Below, one piece after another: positions 18,043-28,843 of a stretch of 64,000 nt of DNA. Source of the stretch: Sandaracinus sp. Its GTDB lineage: Bacteria; Myxococcota_A; Polyangia; Polyangiales; Houyiibacteriaceae. Every line of letters begins with the position of its first letter. The stretch's first letter is position 1. A program made the translations under genes and the position numbers. The notes below the pieces were generated by a model. It was given only the letters and a program-made list of their open reading frames with translations, was not told where the DNA came from and did not search any database. The stretch is from contig PABA01000028.1 of the NCBI GenBank assembly GCA_002699025.1, positions 16,909 through 80,908 on the forward strand. The letters are read 5' to 3'.

Positions 18043-18180
18043 CCGCCGGTCGACCGCCCCACCCCCGTCGGCCATCTCGCCGGCCTCGAGCACCATGCCC
18101 GAGAGGGGATGTGGGGTCACGCGATGTCACGTCACCCCGAGGTGGAGCCAAGCTCGCACGCGGGTGTGACATCGACGGGC

Positions 18181-19542
18181 TCAGCCCTCGGAGTCGCCGC
18201 CGGCGGGGTCGCCGTTGCCGTGGGCGCCGTTGCAGTGGGCCCCGTTGCCATGGGCCCCGTTTCCGCGGACCTCCTGGCAGGTCGCCGCCGCCGGACCGCC
18301 CGCCGGATCGAGCCCCGCCGCCACGCGACGAGCGAGGTCGAGCGCGACGTAGGCCGCGCGCTGGCGGATGCGGGCCCGATCGCCGTGCAGGTGATGCCGC
18401 AGCGTGACCGTGCCCGCGTCGGAGGCGACCCCGAACCAGACCGTGCCGACGGGCTTGTCGTCGGTCCCGCCCCCGGGCCCGGCGACGCCGGTGATGGCGA
18501 CGGCGAGATCCGAGCCGGCCACGCGCCGCGCCCCCTCGGCCATCGCGCCGGCCGTCTCCGAGCTCACCGCCCCATACGCCCGCAAGACGTCCTGGCCGAC
18601 GCCGAGCACCTTGGTCTTCGCGGAGTTCGCGTAGGTGACGGCGTCCAGCAGCAGGTAGTCCGAGCTGCCCGGCACGTCCGTGAGCATCGCGCCGACGAGC
18701 CCGCCCGTGCACGACTCGGCGACGGCGAGCGTCTTCTTCCGGTCGCGGAGCGCCTGCCCGACCACCGACGCGAAGCTGTCGTCCCGGTCGCCGAAGACCG
18801 CCTCCCCGAGGAGCGCCCGCACGGCGTCCGCGGCCTTTCGCGCCTGCGCCTCCGCCTCCGCCCCCGAGGCCGCGCGCGCGTGCACCTTCACCTCGATCTC
18901 GGGGAAGTGCGCCCGGTATCCGAGCGTGACGCCCTCGTACTGACCCTCGACGTCCCGGAGCCGCTCGCCGACCTGGCTCTCGGGCAGGCCGAAGAGGCGG
19001 AGGTGCACCTGGTGGGAGTCGCGCTGCCCGAGCGAGGCGACCGCCGGCACGACGCCCTCGCGGAACATGGCCTGCATCTCCGCCGGCACGCCGGGGAGGA
19101 AGAAGGCGCGGCAGCCGGCCTTCTCGACGCCGAAGCCCGGCGCGGTGCCCACCGGGTTGGCGACGATCGTCGCGCCCTCGGGGAAATCGGCCATCTTCTC
19201 GGAGAGGCCGGCGAGCTCGCGCCCCCGGGAGGCGTAGAGGCGACGGATGTGCTCGTAGGAGGCGTCGTCGCGCGAGAGGGCGACCCCGATGCAGCGCGCG
19301 ACCGCCTCGGCCGTGAGGTCATCGCTCGTCGGGCCGAGCCCGCCGGTCGCCACGACCACGGCGTTCCCCTCGCAGAGCCGCCGAAGCGCCGCGCCGATCT
19401 GCTCGGCGTCGTCGCCGACGGAGACGTGCTCGCGCACCTCGAAGCCGAGGGCCGTGAGCTGCTCGCCGAGCCACGCCGCGTTGGAGTTCACGAGCTCCCC
19501 GCGGGTCAGCTCGGTGCCGATGGAGAGGACGGCCGCCGTCAT
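18181..19542 (-). CDS. cinA: CinA: competence/damage-inducible protein, NMN deamidase type
   Basis: 453 residues with both CinA halves. The N-terminal MoaB-like (COG1058) domain starts MTAAVLSIGTELTRGELVNS and includes ATGGLGPTSDDLT and FFLPGVPAEM. The C-terminal PncC amidase domain (~280-430) has AVAESCTGGLVGAMLTDVPG, AITGVAGPGGGT and KPVGTVWFGVA. The tail carries an imperfect NGAHG repeat. Recycles NMN and may act on ADP-ribose products. ATG 19542 gives the standard N-terminus. Upstream of recA, as in several bacteria. Confidence 0.95.
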   Translation of the reverse strand: MTAAVLSIGTELTRGELVNSNAAWLGEQLTALGFEVREHVSVGDDAEQIGAALRRLCEGNAVVVATGGLGPTSDDLTAEAVARCIGVALSRDDASYEHIRRLYASRGRELAGLSEKMADFPEGATIVANPVGTAPGFGVEKAGCRAFFLPGVPAEMQAMFREGVVPAVASLGQRDSHQVHLRLFGLPESQVGERLRDVEGQYEGVTLGYRAHFPEIEVKVHARAASGAEAEAQARKAADAVRALLGEAVFGDRDDSFASVVGQALRDRKKTLAVAESCTGGLVGAMLTDVPGSSDYLLLDAVTYANSAKTKVLGVGQDVLRAYGAVSSETAGAMAEGARRVAGSDLAVAITGVAGPGGGTDDKPVGTVWFGVASDAGTVTLRHHLHGDRARIRQRAAYVALDLARRVAAGLDPAGGPAAATCQEVRGNGAHGNGAHCNGAHGNGDPAGGDSEG

Positions 19543-19723
19543 GAGAGGACCGGCGAGCCTGGCAGGCCGCCCGGGCGCCGTCAATGGGACGCGCCGGAGC
19601 GAGAGCTCGGGTGGAAGGGACGGGCCTGGCGGCGCGTTGCGTCTCCGACTCCCCCGCCCGGCGACCCCGGGCGACGTCGAGGCCCCCACCGTGCTATCGG
19701 TGCCCCGAGGTGAGAACCACGCG

Positions 19724-21202
19724 ATGCGACGACTGATCCCCGCCCTCTTCGCCCTGACCGCCGGCGCCGGGCTGGCCCTCGCCCAGACCGGCGAGGCCCC
19801 CACTCCGGACGCGAGCGCGGCCGAGACCCCCGACGCCGACGCCGGCCCCCTCGCCAACCTGCCCATCGAGCGCCACACGCTCGACAACGGCCTGCGCGTC
19901 GTCCTCAGCCCGGACCGCACCATCCCGACGGTCGCGGTCGCCGTCTACTACGACGTCGGCTCGCGGAACGAGGTGCGGGGCCGGAGCGGCTTTGCCCACC
20001 TCTTCGAGCACATGATGTTCCAGGGCTCGGCGAACGTCGGCAAGGGCGAGCACTTCCAGCTCATCATGAACCGCGGCGGGAGCCTGAACGGCACGACCAG
20101 CCAGGACCGCACGAACTACTTCGAGACCCTCCCCTCGAACGAGCTCGCCCTCGGGCTCTGGCTCGAGGCCGACCGCATGCGCTCGCTCGCCGTCACGGCG
20201 GAGAACTTCGAGAACCAGCGCCAGGTCGTGAAGGAGGAGCGCCGACAGAGCTACGAGAACCAGCCCTACGCGCTCTCGAACCTCCGCATCAACGAGCTCG
20301 CCTACGGCGACTACTGGCCGTACGCGCACTCGACCATCGGCGACATGCAGGACCTCGACTCGGCGCCCCTCGAGGCCGTGCAGGAGTTCTTCGACACCTA
20401 CTACCGGCCGAACAACGCCGTCCTCAGCGTCTCCGGCGACTTCGACCCGCAGGAGGCCATGGCCCTGGTCCGCCGCTACTTCGGCGACATCGGCCGGCAG
20501 GACGTGCCCCCCTACGAGCCGCCGGAGCGCCAGCCGCAGACGGCCGAGCGGCGCGAGACCATGCCGGACCCACATGCCGAGCTCCCGGCCTTCCACATCG
20601 CCTACCACATCCCCGAGAGCCGCACGGAGGACCACTACGCCCTCGAGCTGCTCGGCCTGATCCTCGGCGACGGCGAGTCGAGCCGCCTCTACCAGGACCT
20701 CGTGAAGGAGCGGGAGATCGTGCAGCGCGTCTACGCGGGCACGGACGACCGGCGCGGGCCCGACCTCTTCTCCTTCTTCGCGATCATGGCCCGGGGTCAC
20801 GAGCCGGCGGAGGCGCAGGAGGTGATCTTCGAGACGCTCCAGAGCGTGGCCGAGCGCGGCGTGACCGAGCGGGAGCTCCAGAAGGCCCACAACCGGGTGC
20901 GCGCGTACTTCGTCTTCGGGCTCCAGTCGAACATGAGCCGGGCGCGGCAGCTCGCCGAGTTCGAGCTCTACTGGGGTGACGCGCGGCTCGTGCGCGAGGA
21001 GCTCGACCGCTACCTCGCCGTGACGCGTGAGGACATCCAGCGCGTGGCCCAGCGCTACTTCGAGGCCACCAACCGCACCGTCCTCGACGTCGTGCCCACC
21101 TCCGCCGCGGGCGGTGAGGGCGCCGGCGAGGGGGGCGGCTTCCACGAGGGGGGCGACCAGGCCTTCCGCCTCGACCCGATCGACGGGGAGGTGCTGCGAT
21201 GA
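19724..21202 (+). CDS. M16 zinc peptidase, exported, catalytically intact
   Basis: 492 residues. The signal peptide (MRRLIPALFALTAGAGLALA) points to the periplasm or surface. The inverted zinc motif HLFEH has metal His 92 and 96 and catalytic Glu 95, with the downstream Glu of VVKEERRQ completing the site. The second half has the R/Y substrate-binding region of the family. ATG 19724; a GTG 14 bases upstream is out of frame. It overlaps the next gene by 4 bases (ATGA) and is the active partner of a two-gene M16 pair, as in other Gram-negative secreted M16 dimers. Confidence 0.9.
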   Translation: MRRLIPALFALTAGAGLALAQTGEAPTPDASAAETPDADAGPLANLPIERHTLDNGLRVVLSPDRTIPTVAVAVYYDVGSRNEVRGRSGFAHLFEHMMFQGSANVGKGEHFQLIMNRGGSLNGTTSQDRTNYFETLPSNELALGLWLEADRMRSLAVTAENFENQRQVVKEERRQSYENQPYALSNLRINELAYGDYWPYAHSTIGDMQDLDSAPLEAVQEFFDTYYRPNNAVLSVSGDFDPQEAMALVRRYFGDIGRQDVPPYEPPERQPQTAERRETMPDPHAELPAFHIAYHIPESRTEDHYALELLGLILGDGESSRLYQDLVKEREIVQRVYAGTDDRRGPDLFSFFAIMARGHEPAEAQEVIFETLQSVAERGVTERELQKAHNRVRAYFVFGLQSNMSRARQLAEFELYWGDARLVREELDRYLAVTREDIQRVAQRYFEATNRTVLDVVPTSAAGGEGAGEGGGFHEGGDQAFRLDPIDGEVLR

Positions 21203-22806
21203 CTCGCCAGGTCTGTCTGCTCGTCGGGGCCTCGGCCCTGCTCTCGTTCCTCGCCTGCGGCGGCCCCCAGACGCCCGAGGGGACGATCCCGCCCATGGAG
21301 GACGCGCCCGAGGTGGCCGAGGCGCCCGAGACGGAGCCCGCGCCGGCCAAGCAGCCGCCGCCCGAGTCCGGGCCGGCCAACGACATCGCCTTCCCGCCCA
21401 TCGAACGGGCCGAGCTCGACAACGGGCTCGAGCTGAACGTCGTGCGCTGGGACGAGCTTCCCGTCGTCTACCTGCGCCTGGTGGTGCGGAGCGGCGCCGA
21501 GACCGACCCGGAGGAGCTGCAGGGCCTCTCCGATCTCGTGGCGCAGATGCTCAAGGAGGGGACGCGGCGCCGGAGCAGCGCGGAGATCGCCGAGGCGGTC
21601 GAGTTCCTCGGGGCGGACCTCTGGACGGGCGCCGACGAGGAGAACGTGCACCTCGTCTTCCGCGCGCTCTCCGATCAGCTCGACGAGGCCATGGCGATCC
21701 TCGCGGAGGTGGCGACCCAGCCGGCCTTCCGCCAGGCCGAGCTCGACAAGCTCAAGCGCCGCGAGCTCGACCGGCTCGCGCTGATGCAGAAGCGACCGAA
21801 CTTCCTCGCGCGGCGGGCTCTCTACCGGCGCATGTATGGCGAGGGACACCCCTACGCGCGCGTCGACACGACCGAGGAGGCCCTCGGCCGGGTCGGGCGC
21901 CGGGATCTGCAGCGCTGGCACCGGCGCCACTTCGTGCCGAGCAACGCCTTCCTCGTCGCCGTCGGGGACGTGACGGCGGAGCAGATCCAGTCCTCGGCGG
22001 CGGAGCACTTCGGCCGCTGGCGGGGGCGCGAGGTGCAGGCCCGCGAGCTCCCCGAGCCGCCGCGGCGCGAGCGCCGGGAGGTCGTCGTGGTGGACCGGCC
22101 GGGCGCCGTCCAGTCGGTCATCCTCCTCGGCAACCTCGCCATCGCGCGCGACGACGAGGACTTCGTGCCGCTGCGGGTGGCCAACCAGGTGCTCGGGGGC
22201 TCGGCGGCCTCGCGGCTCTTCATGGATTTGCGCGAGCGGCGGAGCCTGACCTACGGCGCCTACAGCCAGGTGGGCGAGCGCGTGGGGGTGGCGCCCTTCG
22301 TGGCCTACGCCTCCGTGCGCACGGAGGTGACCGAGGAGGCCGTCGGCGCCTTCTTCGAGAACCTCGATCGGATCGTCGCCGAGGCGCCGCCCGAGCCCGA
22401 GCTGGCGAACGCGCAGCGCTTCCTGAGCGACTCCTTCCCGCTGAAGATCGACACGCCCGGGAAGATCGCGTCGCTGGTCGCGGACCTGCGGGTCTTCGGG
22501 CTGCCGGACGACTACTGGGACGGCTACCGCACGTCGATCCGCGAGGTGAGCGCCGAGGAGGCGCTGGCGGCGGCCCAGGAGCACATCCGGCCCGAGCAGA
22601 TGCTCGTGCTCGTCGTGGGCAACGCCGCCAGCTTCGCCGAGTCGCTCACCCAGTGGGGCCCGGTCACCGTCGTCGACGGCGAGGGCGAGGTGCAGCAGAC
22701 CTTCGAGGCCGGCTCGGCGAGCGGCCAGGCCGAGGGCACCGCCGAAGGCGAAGGGGGCGGGGCGAGCGCGGAAGCGACCGAGGCCACGAACGCCGACGGG
22801 ACCTGA
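21199..22806 (+). CDS. M16 peptidase-like lipoprotein lacking the zinc site
   Basis: 535 residues. TRQVCLLVGASALLSFLACG is a lipoprotein signal with lipobox Cys near 20. The M16 fold is recognisable from IERAELDNGLELNVVRWDEL, LRLVVRSGAETDPEELQGLS, HPYARVDTTEEA and GGSAASRLFMDLRERRSLTY. The HxxEH motif is replaced by LSDLVAQML, so it should not bind zinc. Such inactive subunits supply the second half of the peptide chamber. Coupled to the active partner through an ATGA overlap. Ends in a Gly/Ala/Glu low-complexity tail. Confidence 0.88.
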   Translation: MTRQVCLLVGASALLSFLACGGPQTPEGTIPPMEDAPEVAEAPETEPAPAKQPPPESGPANDIAFPPIERAELDNGLELNVVRWDELPVVYLRLVVRSGAETDPEELQGLSDLVAQMLKEGTRRRSSAEIAEAVEFLGADLWTGADEENVHLVFRALSDQLDEAMAILAEVATQPAFRQAELDKLKRRELDRLALMQKRPNFLARRALYRRMYGEGHPYARVDTTEEALGRVGRRDLQRWHRRHFVPSNAFLVAVGDVTAEQIQSSAAEHFGRWRGREVQARELPEPPRRERREVVVVDRPGAVQSVILLGNLAIARDDEDFVPLRVANQVLGGSAASRLFMDLRERRSLTYGAYSQVGERVGVAPFVAYASVRTEVTEEAVGAFFENLDRIVAEAPPEPELANAQRFLSDSFPLKIDTPGKIASLVADLRVFGLPDDYWDGYRTSIREVSAEEALAAAQEHIRPEQMLVLVVGNAASFAESLTQWGPVTVVDGEGEVQQTFEAGSASGQAEGTAEGEGGGASAEATEATNADGT

Positions 22807-22871
22807 GGCCACGGATACCGTAGGCTCCCCCCGCCGCGCGCGGGCGGCGCCGGAACGGAGGACGAAGAGAC

Positions 22872-24707
22872 ATGTGTGGCATCGTCGGCTACGTGGGCCC
22901 GCAGGCCTGCGCCCCCATCCTGCTCGACGGGCTGCGGCGCCTCGAGTACCGCGGCTACGACTCGGCCGGGCTCGCGGTCCACGCCCCCGGCGGCCGCATC
23001 GAGGTACGGCGGGCGGTGGGCAAGCTGCGCAACCTCGAGTCGGCGCTCCGGGAGAAGCCGCTCGAGGGCGCCGTGGGGATCGGCCACACGCGCTGGGCGA
23101 CCCACGGCCGGCCCTCCGAGGTGAACGCCCACCCGCACGTCGCCGGGGACGTAGCCGTGGTGCACAACGGCATCATCGAGAACCACATGCCGCTCCGGCG
23201 TGAGCTCGAGGAGGCCGGCTGCACCATCGCGAGCGACACGGATACGGAGCTCGTGGCGCACCTGGTCGAGCGCGAGGTCCAGCAGGGCAAGGATCTCGAG
23301 GCGGCCGTGCGGGCGGCCCTCGGGCGCCTCGAGGGGGCCTACGCGATCGCCGTGCTCTCGGCGAAGGAGCCGGAGCGCATCGTGGTGGCCAAGAGCGCGT
23401 CGCCGCTGGTGATCGGGCTCGGCGAGGGCGAGATGTTCTGCGCGAGCGACATCCCGGCGCTGCTGCCCTACACGCGCGACATGCTCTTCATGGAGGACGG
23501 CGAGATGGCCGTCCTCGAGGCCGGGAGCGTGCGGCTGACGACGGTCGCGGGCGCGGACGTCGAGCGCGAGCCGAAGCGCATCGACTGGTCGCCCGTGATG
23601 GCCGAGAAAGCCGGCTACAAGCACTTCATGCTCAAGGAGATCTTCGAGCAGCCGCGGGCGATGGAGGACACGCTCCGCGGGCGGCTCGACCGGGAGCACG
23701 GCGACGTGCACGGCCACGAGATCGGCTTGAGCGAGGAGGACGCGAAGGGAATCCGGCGCGTGCTGCTGCTGGCCTGCGGAACGAGCCACCACGCGACCAT
23801 CGCCGGGAAGTACTTCCTCGAGGAGATCGCGAAGGTCCCGGCGGTGATCGAGATCGCCAGCGAGTTCCGCGGGCGCGAGGCGGTCGTCGGCGAGGGGGAC
23901 CTCGTCGTCGCCGTGAGCCAGTCGGGCGAGACGCTGGACACGCTGGTGGCGGCGAAGGAGGCGAAGGAGCGCGGCGCGAAGGTGCTGGCCATCGCCAACG
24001 TCATCGGGAGCGCCATCCCGCGCATGGCCGACGCGGTCTTCTACACGCACGCCGGGCCGGAGATCGGCGTGGCTTCGACGAAGTGCTTCTCCACGCAGCT
24101 CGCCAACCTGCTGATGCTGAGCGTCTGGCTGGGGCGGCGGCGGGGCGCGATCACGGCGGAGCGCTCCCGGGAGCTCGTCGAGGGGCTCGCGCGCCTGCCG
24201 ACGACGATGAAGGACGTGCTCCAGGGGACGCGGCAACTGGTGGCCAACCTGGCGCGTCGCTACGTGGACGCGCGAGACGTGCTGTACCTGGGGCGCGGCC
24301 TGAGCTTCCCCATCGCGCTCGAGGGTGCGCTGAAGCTCAAGGAGATCAGCTACGTGCACGCCGAGGGCTACCCGGCCGGCGAGATGAAGCACGGACCGAT
24401 CGCGCTCATCGACAGCAGCGTGCCGGCCATCGTGCTCGTGCCGCGGGACCGGCACTGGGAGCGGAGCATCAGCAACCTCCAGGAGGCGAAGGCGCGCGAG
24501 GCGATCGTGATCGCCGTGGCCACGGAGGGGGACGAGGAGGCGCGGCAGGTGAGCCACGACCTCATCGAGATCCCGGCCGTGGACGAGGTGCTCACGCCCT
24601 TCCTCACGGTCCTGCCGCTGCAGCTCTACGCCTACTACGTGGCGGACTTCAAGGGCACGGACGTGGACCAGCCGCGCAACCTCGCGAAGACGGTCACCGT
24701 CGAGTAG
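22872..24707 (+). CDS. glmS: Glucosamine-fructose-6-phosphate aminotransferase (isomerising)
   Basis: Makes glucosamine 6-phosphate from fructose 6-phosphate and glutamine for peptidoglycan and LPS. 611 residues. The class II glutaminase domain starts MCGIVGYVG (Cys2 nucleophile) with RWATHGRPSEVNAHPH and GDVAVVHNGIIEN. Two SIS isomerase domains follow (LLLACGTSHHATIAGKYFLE, AVSQSGETLDTLVAAKEA; YLGRGLSFPIALEGALKLKE). It ends DQPRNLAKTVTVE, the canonical C-terminus. The 65-base upstream gap is too short for a glmS ribozyme. Confidence 0.98.
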   Translation: MCGIVGYVGPQACAPILLDGLRRLEYRGYDSAGLAVHAPGGRIEVRRAVGKLRNLESALREKPLEGAVGIGHTRWATHGRPSEVNAHPHVAGDVAVVHNGIIENHMPLRRELEEAGCTIASDTDTELVAHLVEREVQQGKDLEAAVRAALGRLEGAYAIAVLSAKEPERIVVAKSASPLVIGLGEGEMFCASDIPALLPYTRDMLFMEDGEMAVLEAGSVRLTTVAGADVEREPKRIDWSPVMAEKAGYKHFMLKEIFEQPRAMEDTLRGRLDREHGDVHGHEIGLSEEDAKGIRRVLLLACGTSHHATIAGKYFLEEIAKVPAVIEIASEFRGREAVVGEGDLVVAVSQSGETLDTLVAAKEAKERGAKVLAIANVIGSAIPRMADAVFYTHAGPEIGVASTKCFSTQLANLLMLSVWLGRRRGAITAERSRELVEGLARLPTTMKDVLQGTRQLVANLARRYVDARDVLYLGRGLSFPIALEGALKLKEISYVHAEGYPAGEMKHGPIALIDSSVPAIVLVPRDRHWERSISNLQEAKAREAIVIAVATEGDEEARQVSHDLIEIPAVDEVLTPFLTVLPLQLYAYYVADFKGTDVDQPRNLAKTVTVE

Positions 24708-24709
24708 CC

Positions 24710-25474
24710 GTGTATCGCGGCGTCCGAGTGGCCGTGGTGATGCCGGCCTTCCACGAAGCGCGTCACATCGAGCGGGCCCTCGCGGGCGTGCCGGCGTTCG
24801 TGGACCGCATCGTGGTCGTCGACGACGCGAGCCGCGACGAGACGGCGGCGCGGGCCGAGGCCTTCCCGGACGCGCGGGTCGAGGTCGTGCGCCACCCGCA
24901 CAACCGGGGCGTCGGGGCGGCCATCGCGACGGGCTACGGCGTGGCCTTCGGCGAGGGCGAGCGCGCGGCGGCGGACGTGGCCGTGGTGATGGCCGGCGAC
25001 GCGCAGATGGACCCGGCGGACCTGCCGCGGCTGCTCGACCCGGTGGTCGAGGGGCGCGCGGAGTACGCCAAGGGCGACCGGCTGCGCTGGCCCGGTGCGC
25101 GGGCCCGGATGCCCGCGAGCCGCTGGCTCGGCAACCAGGTGCTCTCGGCGCTCACGCGCTGGGCGACGGGGCTCCCGGTGAACGACTCGCAGTGCGGCTA
25201 CACGGCGCTGACGCGGGAGGCGGCGGCGCGCCTCGACCTCCGGGCCCTCTGGCCGCGCTACGGCTACCCCAACGACCTCCTGGCCGCGCTCGCGCGGGTG
25301 GGCGCGCGGGTCTGCGACGTGCCCGTGCGGCCGGTCTACGCGGACGAGACGAGCGGCGTGGGCTGGATCGACGCGCTCGTCGTCGTGCCCGCGCTCCTGG
25401 TGCGGGCGTCCGTGCTCCGCGGGCGGCCGGCGCTCGAGGAGCGGAGCGAGCCCGTGGCCGAGCGACCGGCCTGA
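24710..25474 (+). CDS. Family 2 glycosyltransferase (dolichyl/polyprenyl-phosphate sugar type)
   Basis: 254 residues. VRVAVVMPAFHEARHIERAL, IVVVDDASRDETAARA and NRGVGAAIATGYGVAF are the GT-A nucleotide-sugar fold. The DXD-like acidic motif appears as AGDAQMDP. NDSQCGYTALTREA and YPNDLLAALA are typical of polyprenyl-phosphate glycosyltransferases. No C-terminal membrane domain is present. The GTG at 24710 is 2 bases after the glmS stop, so the two are co-translated; a second GTG at 24728 is possible. Probably loads a sugar onto a lipid carrier; the sugar is unknown. Confidence 0.85.
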   Translation: MYRGVRVAVVMPAFHEARHIERALAGVPAFVDRIVVVDDASRDETAARAEAFPDARVEVVRHPHNRGVGAAIATGYGVAFGEGERAAADVAVVMAGDAQMDPADLPRLLDPVVEGRAEYAKGDRLRWPGARARMPASRWLGNQVLSALTRWATGLPVNDSQCGYTALTREAAARLDLRALWPRYGYPNDLLAALARVGARVCDVPVRPVYADETSGVGWIDALVVVPALLVRASVLRGRPALEERSEPVAERPA

Positions 25475-26742
25475 GCCGAGAGCGCCGTCTGGTGGATGGT
25501 CCTCCCCCGCCGAGCCCGTCCGTGGGCCCCCTGGCGCTCCTCGAAAGGGAGAGCCCCCTACCTCGTCGACCGAGCGCACCGCGAACGCGCCGGACGACCG
25601 CATCCCCATCCACGAAACGGATCTCCGGAGGGAGCGCATGCGCGTCGGCCTCTTGACCACCGGCTACCCGCGCTGGGAGGGCGACGTCGCGGGGAGCTTC
25701 GTCGCGGGCTTCGCCGAGGCGCTCCGCGCGCGGGGTCATGCGGTCGAGGTCTTCGCCGCGGCGCCGCCAGAGCCGGCCGCCTCGCTCGACGCACGCTGGG
25801 TGCGCTACCGGCGCCGGGCCCGCGACCAGCGGACCTTCTACGGCGCCGGCGCCCCCGACAACCTGCGCCGGGACGTGCAAGCCTGGCCCGGGCTCATACG
25901 CTACCCGCTCGCGCTCCGGCGGGCCGTGCGCCACGCGGGGCGCTTCGACGCGCTCGTCGCGCACTTCGGCCTGCCCTGTGGCCTGGTCGCGGCGAGCTTG
26001 CCCGCGCGCCGACACCTCACGGTCTGGCACTCGGCGGACGTCCACCTGGCGCGGCGGCTGCCTGCCCCGCTCCGGGCTCGGCTGCTGGGGAAGGGCATGC
26101 ATTGGTTCGTGCGCGAGTCGCACCGGCGCGCCCTCGCGGGCGAAGCGGCGTCGCGCCACCTCGTGCACCCGATGGGCGCGACGCCCCCCCCGGCGGCGGA
26201 CCGCGAGGCCAGCCGGACGGTCCTCGGCTGCGAAGGGCCGACCGTGCTCTTCCTGGGGCGGCTGGTACCGGTGAAGGGCGTCGACGTGCTCCTCGACGCG
26301 CTCGCGGGCTCGCGGGTGCAGCTGCTCGTCGCCGGCGAGGGCCCCGAGCGGGCGGCGCTCGAGCGGCGGGCGCGTGAGCTCGGGGTGCGGGCGCGCTTCC
26401 TGGGAGCCGTGCAGGGGGCGCGGAAGGGGCAGGCCTTCGCCGCGGCCGATGTGCTCGCCCTCCCCTCCCGGCGCCTGCCCTCGGGGCGCACGGAGGGGGC
26501 GCCGGTCGTGCTGGCGGAGGCGTGGCTCGCCGGGCTGCCGGTGGTCGCGAGCGGCGTCCTCGAGGGGGTCGAGGACGGCGTGGACGCGCTCCGGGTCGCG
26601 CCCGAGGACCCGCGCGCGCTCCGGGACGCGCTCGCGCGCCTGCTCGCGGACCCGGCGCTCCGTCAGCGCCTCCGGGAGGCCGGGCGGGCGCGGGGCGAAG
26701 AGCTCCGCTGGACGCGACTCGGGCCGCGCATCGAGGCGCTCC

Positions 26743-27447
<705 letters not shown>

Positions 27448-27826
27448 GGTCGGGTGGGCCGGCGTGGCCCCGCGCGGGCGGCCGGCGAGAGAGAAACGTG
27501 GCGCGGGTGCGCCCTATTCACGAAAGGGCGTGGAGTATAGGCGGCAGGAGATCGCGGCGCCGGGGGAATGATCCAGGTGACGTCGATGTCCCAATCGGGG
27601 GTCGGGTTGATCCCGAGCGGGAGCCTTGCGTATCGTGTTTGGGTCGATTGCGGGGCGAGCTTCTCGTCCCACGCGGGTCCCGCTCCTGAATCGCAGCCCG
27701 CGCCGCTTGCTTGAAGAGACTCGAGAACCGCGCGCCGCCGAGACCGGTGGTGCCCACGGCCCGCGGCCGGGCCGTGTCGCGCAGATGACAAGAGAGGCGA
27801 CCCGCATGTCGCCGAGGAGGCAGTCC
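27448..27826. other. Divergent spacer, lolA-like / DUF465
   Basis: 379 bases serving two divergent genes. It contains an AT-richer island at ~27600-27660 with the promoter listed separately and no plausible reading frame. Confidence 0.4.
27607..27636 (+). promoter_or_regulatory. Possible sigma-70 promoter for the DUF465 gene
   Basis: TTGATC (27607-27612) and TATCGT (27631-27636) are spaced by 18 bases. Matches are TTGA at the -35 and TAT plus final T at the -10. The predicted leader is ~185 bases. Weak but the best pair in the spacer. Confidence 0.35.
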
Positions 27827-28024
27827 ATGGCCCGTACCCGTCGTTCGTCGGACCCGGAGTTCCTGATGTCCCGCCTGGAGAAGAAGCACTCCAAGCTCGA
27901 CAGCCGCGTGAGTGAGCTCACGGAAAGGCCTTACCTCACCCCGGCTGAGCAGATGGAAGCGCGGCGCCTGAAGAAGAAGAAACTCGAGCTCAAGGATCAG
28001 CTCCGCCAGATGCGCAGCGACTGA
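27827..28024 (+). CDS. YdcH/DUF465 family small helical protein
   Basis: 65 residues. RLEKKHSKLDSRVSELTERP and MEARRLKKKKLELKDQLRQM match the DUF465 pattern of two antiparallel helices (KHxxLD...LKKxKLxLKD). Role unknown; family members are small cytoplasmic proteins. The ATG at 27827 is preceded by GAGGAGG with 7-base spacing, which decides the start over ATGs upstream. Monocistronic. Confidence 0.85.
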   Translation: MARTRRSSDPEFLMSRLEKKHSKLDSRVSELTERPYLTPAEQMEARRLKKKKLELKDQLRQMRSD

Positions 28025-28133
28025 CACCGCGACGAGCCGAGCCGTATCCCACGGGCCGCAGCCGAGAGGCGCGGCCCGTTCGTCTTCCGTCCAGACGCTC
28101 GAGGGCAGAGGGCAGACGCTCGAAGGTAGACGC

Positions 28134-28619
28134 TCAGGAGGCCGAGGCGGCCCCGGGCTCCTCGGGCGCGCCGTCGTCTTCGGCCGGCTCGCTCGAGCTG
28201 GCGTCCTCGCTCGCGGGGCGGGGTCCGGCGCCGTCGATGGGCTCCGCGTCGCGCTCGCGGGCGCGGTGGGTCGCGCCGGTGGGGGTGAGCTCGCGCAGGG
28301 TGCCCTCGAGGCTCGAGCGCCAGACGTCCCGGAGGCCGGTCCCGCGTTCGCCGGCGGTCTCCCTGGCGAGCGCGAGGTAGTGGAGCGCATCGGTCCGGTG
28401 GCCCAGCCGGTAGGCGGTCATCCCCCGGAGGAAGTAGAACTTGGCGCGGCCGGGGGGATCGAGGTCGGCGACGTCCTCCTCGAGGTCGAGCAGCCAGACC
28501 TCGGCGTGCTCGTACTGAGCCCGTTCGTAGTCGACCTCCGCGCGGCGCAGGTCGTCACGGAGCTGATTGCAGCCGAGGAGCAGCAGGAGGAGGGAGCCGA
28601 AGCTGGCGAGGCGCGCCAT
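28134..28619 (-). CDS. Lipoprotein with TPR-like repeat
   Basis: 161 residues. MARLASFGSLLLLLLGC is a lipoprotein signal (Cys 17). Residues 20-95 read as two helical hairpins (VDYERAQYEHAEVWLLDLEE; AKFYFLRGMTAYRLGHRTDA) with TPR spacing. The C-terminal 50 residues are acidic Ser/Glu/Ala low complexity. Start at 28619 rather than the in-frame 28634 because the signal then begins directly. No clear partner gene; possibly an envelope assembly accessory. Confidence 0.72.
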   Translation of the reverse strand: MARLASFGSLLLLLLGCNQLRDDLRRAEVDYERAQYEHAEVWLLDLEEDVADLDPPGRAKFYFLRGMTAYRLGHRTDALHYLALARETAGERGTGLRDVWRSSLEGTLRELTPTGATHRARERDAEPIDGAGPRPASEDASSSEPAEDDGAPEEPGAASAS

Positions 28620-28777
28620 GACGCGAATATACACGCCGCGGCGCGCGTCTCCGAGAGTGTGCGGGGCCGCCGCAACCGATGGCGTCTCGGTGCGACGAGA
28701 ATGTCATGGTCACGCTCGGACGCCCTCGCCGACTCTCCAGGTGGGGCCATCGCCCCGAGGTGACCCCAGAAAACACG

Positions 28778-28804
28778 AAAGCCGCCCGAAAAGTGGGCGG
28801 CCTT
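28778..28804. terminator. Bidirectional hairpin upstream of the purine-rich spacer
   Basis: GCCGCCC and GGGCGGC pair around GAAAAGT, with flanking CGAAA/CTTCG extending the stem across one mismatch. On the minus strand the stem is followed by TTTCGTGTTTTC, a fair T tract. Confidence 0.55.
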
Positions 28805-28843
28805 CGCATTACGAGTGCTCTCACTCGAAGAATCGTGCTAAGG

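Noticed and set aside
16714..19713. 999-codon open frame antisense to recA and cinA
   Set aside because: Its translation is low complexity and antisense to two conserved genes.
22807..22871. glmS ribozyme upstream of glmS
   Set aside because: Only 65 bases separate the genes, too short for the ribozyme core, and no conserved elements are seen.
24083..24709. Long N-terminal extension of the family 2 glycosyltransferase
   Set aside because: It runs through glmS in another frame; GTG 24710 gives the family's usual N-terminus.
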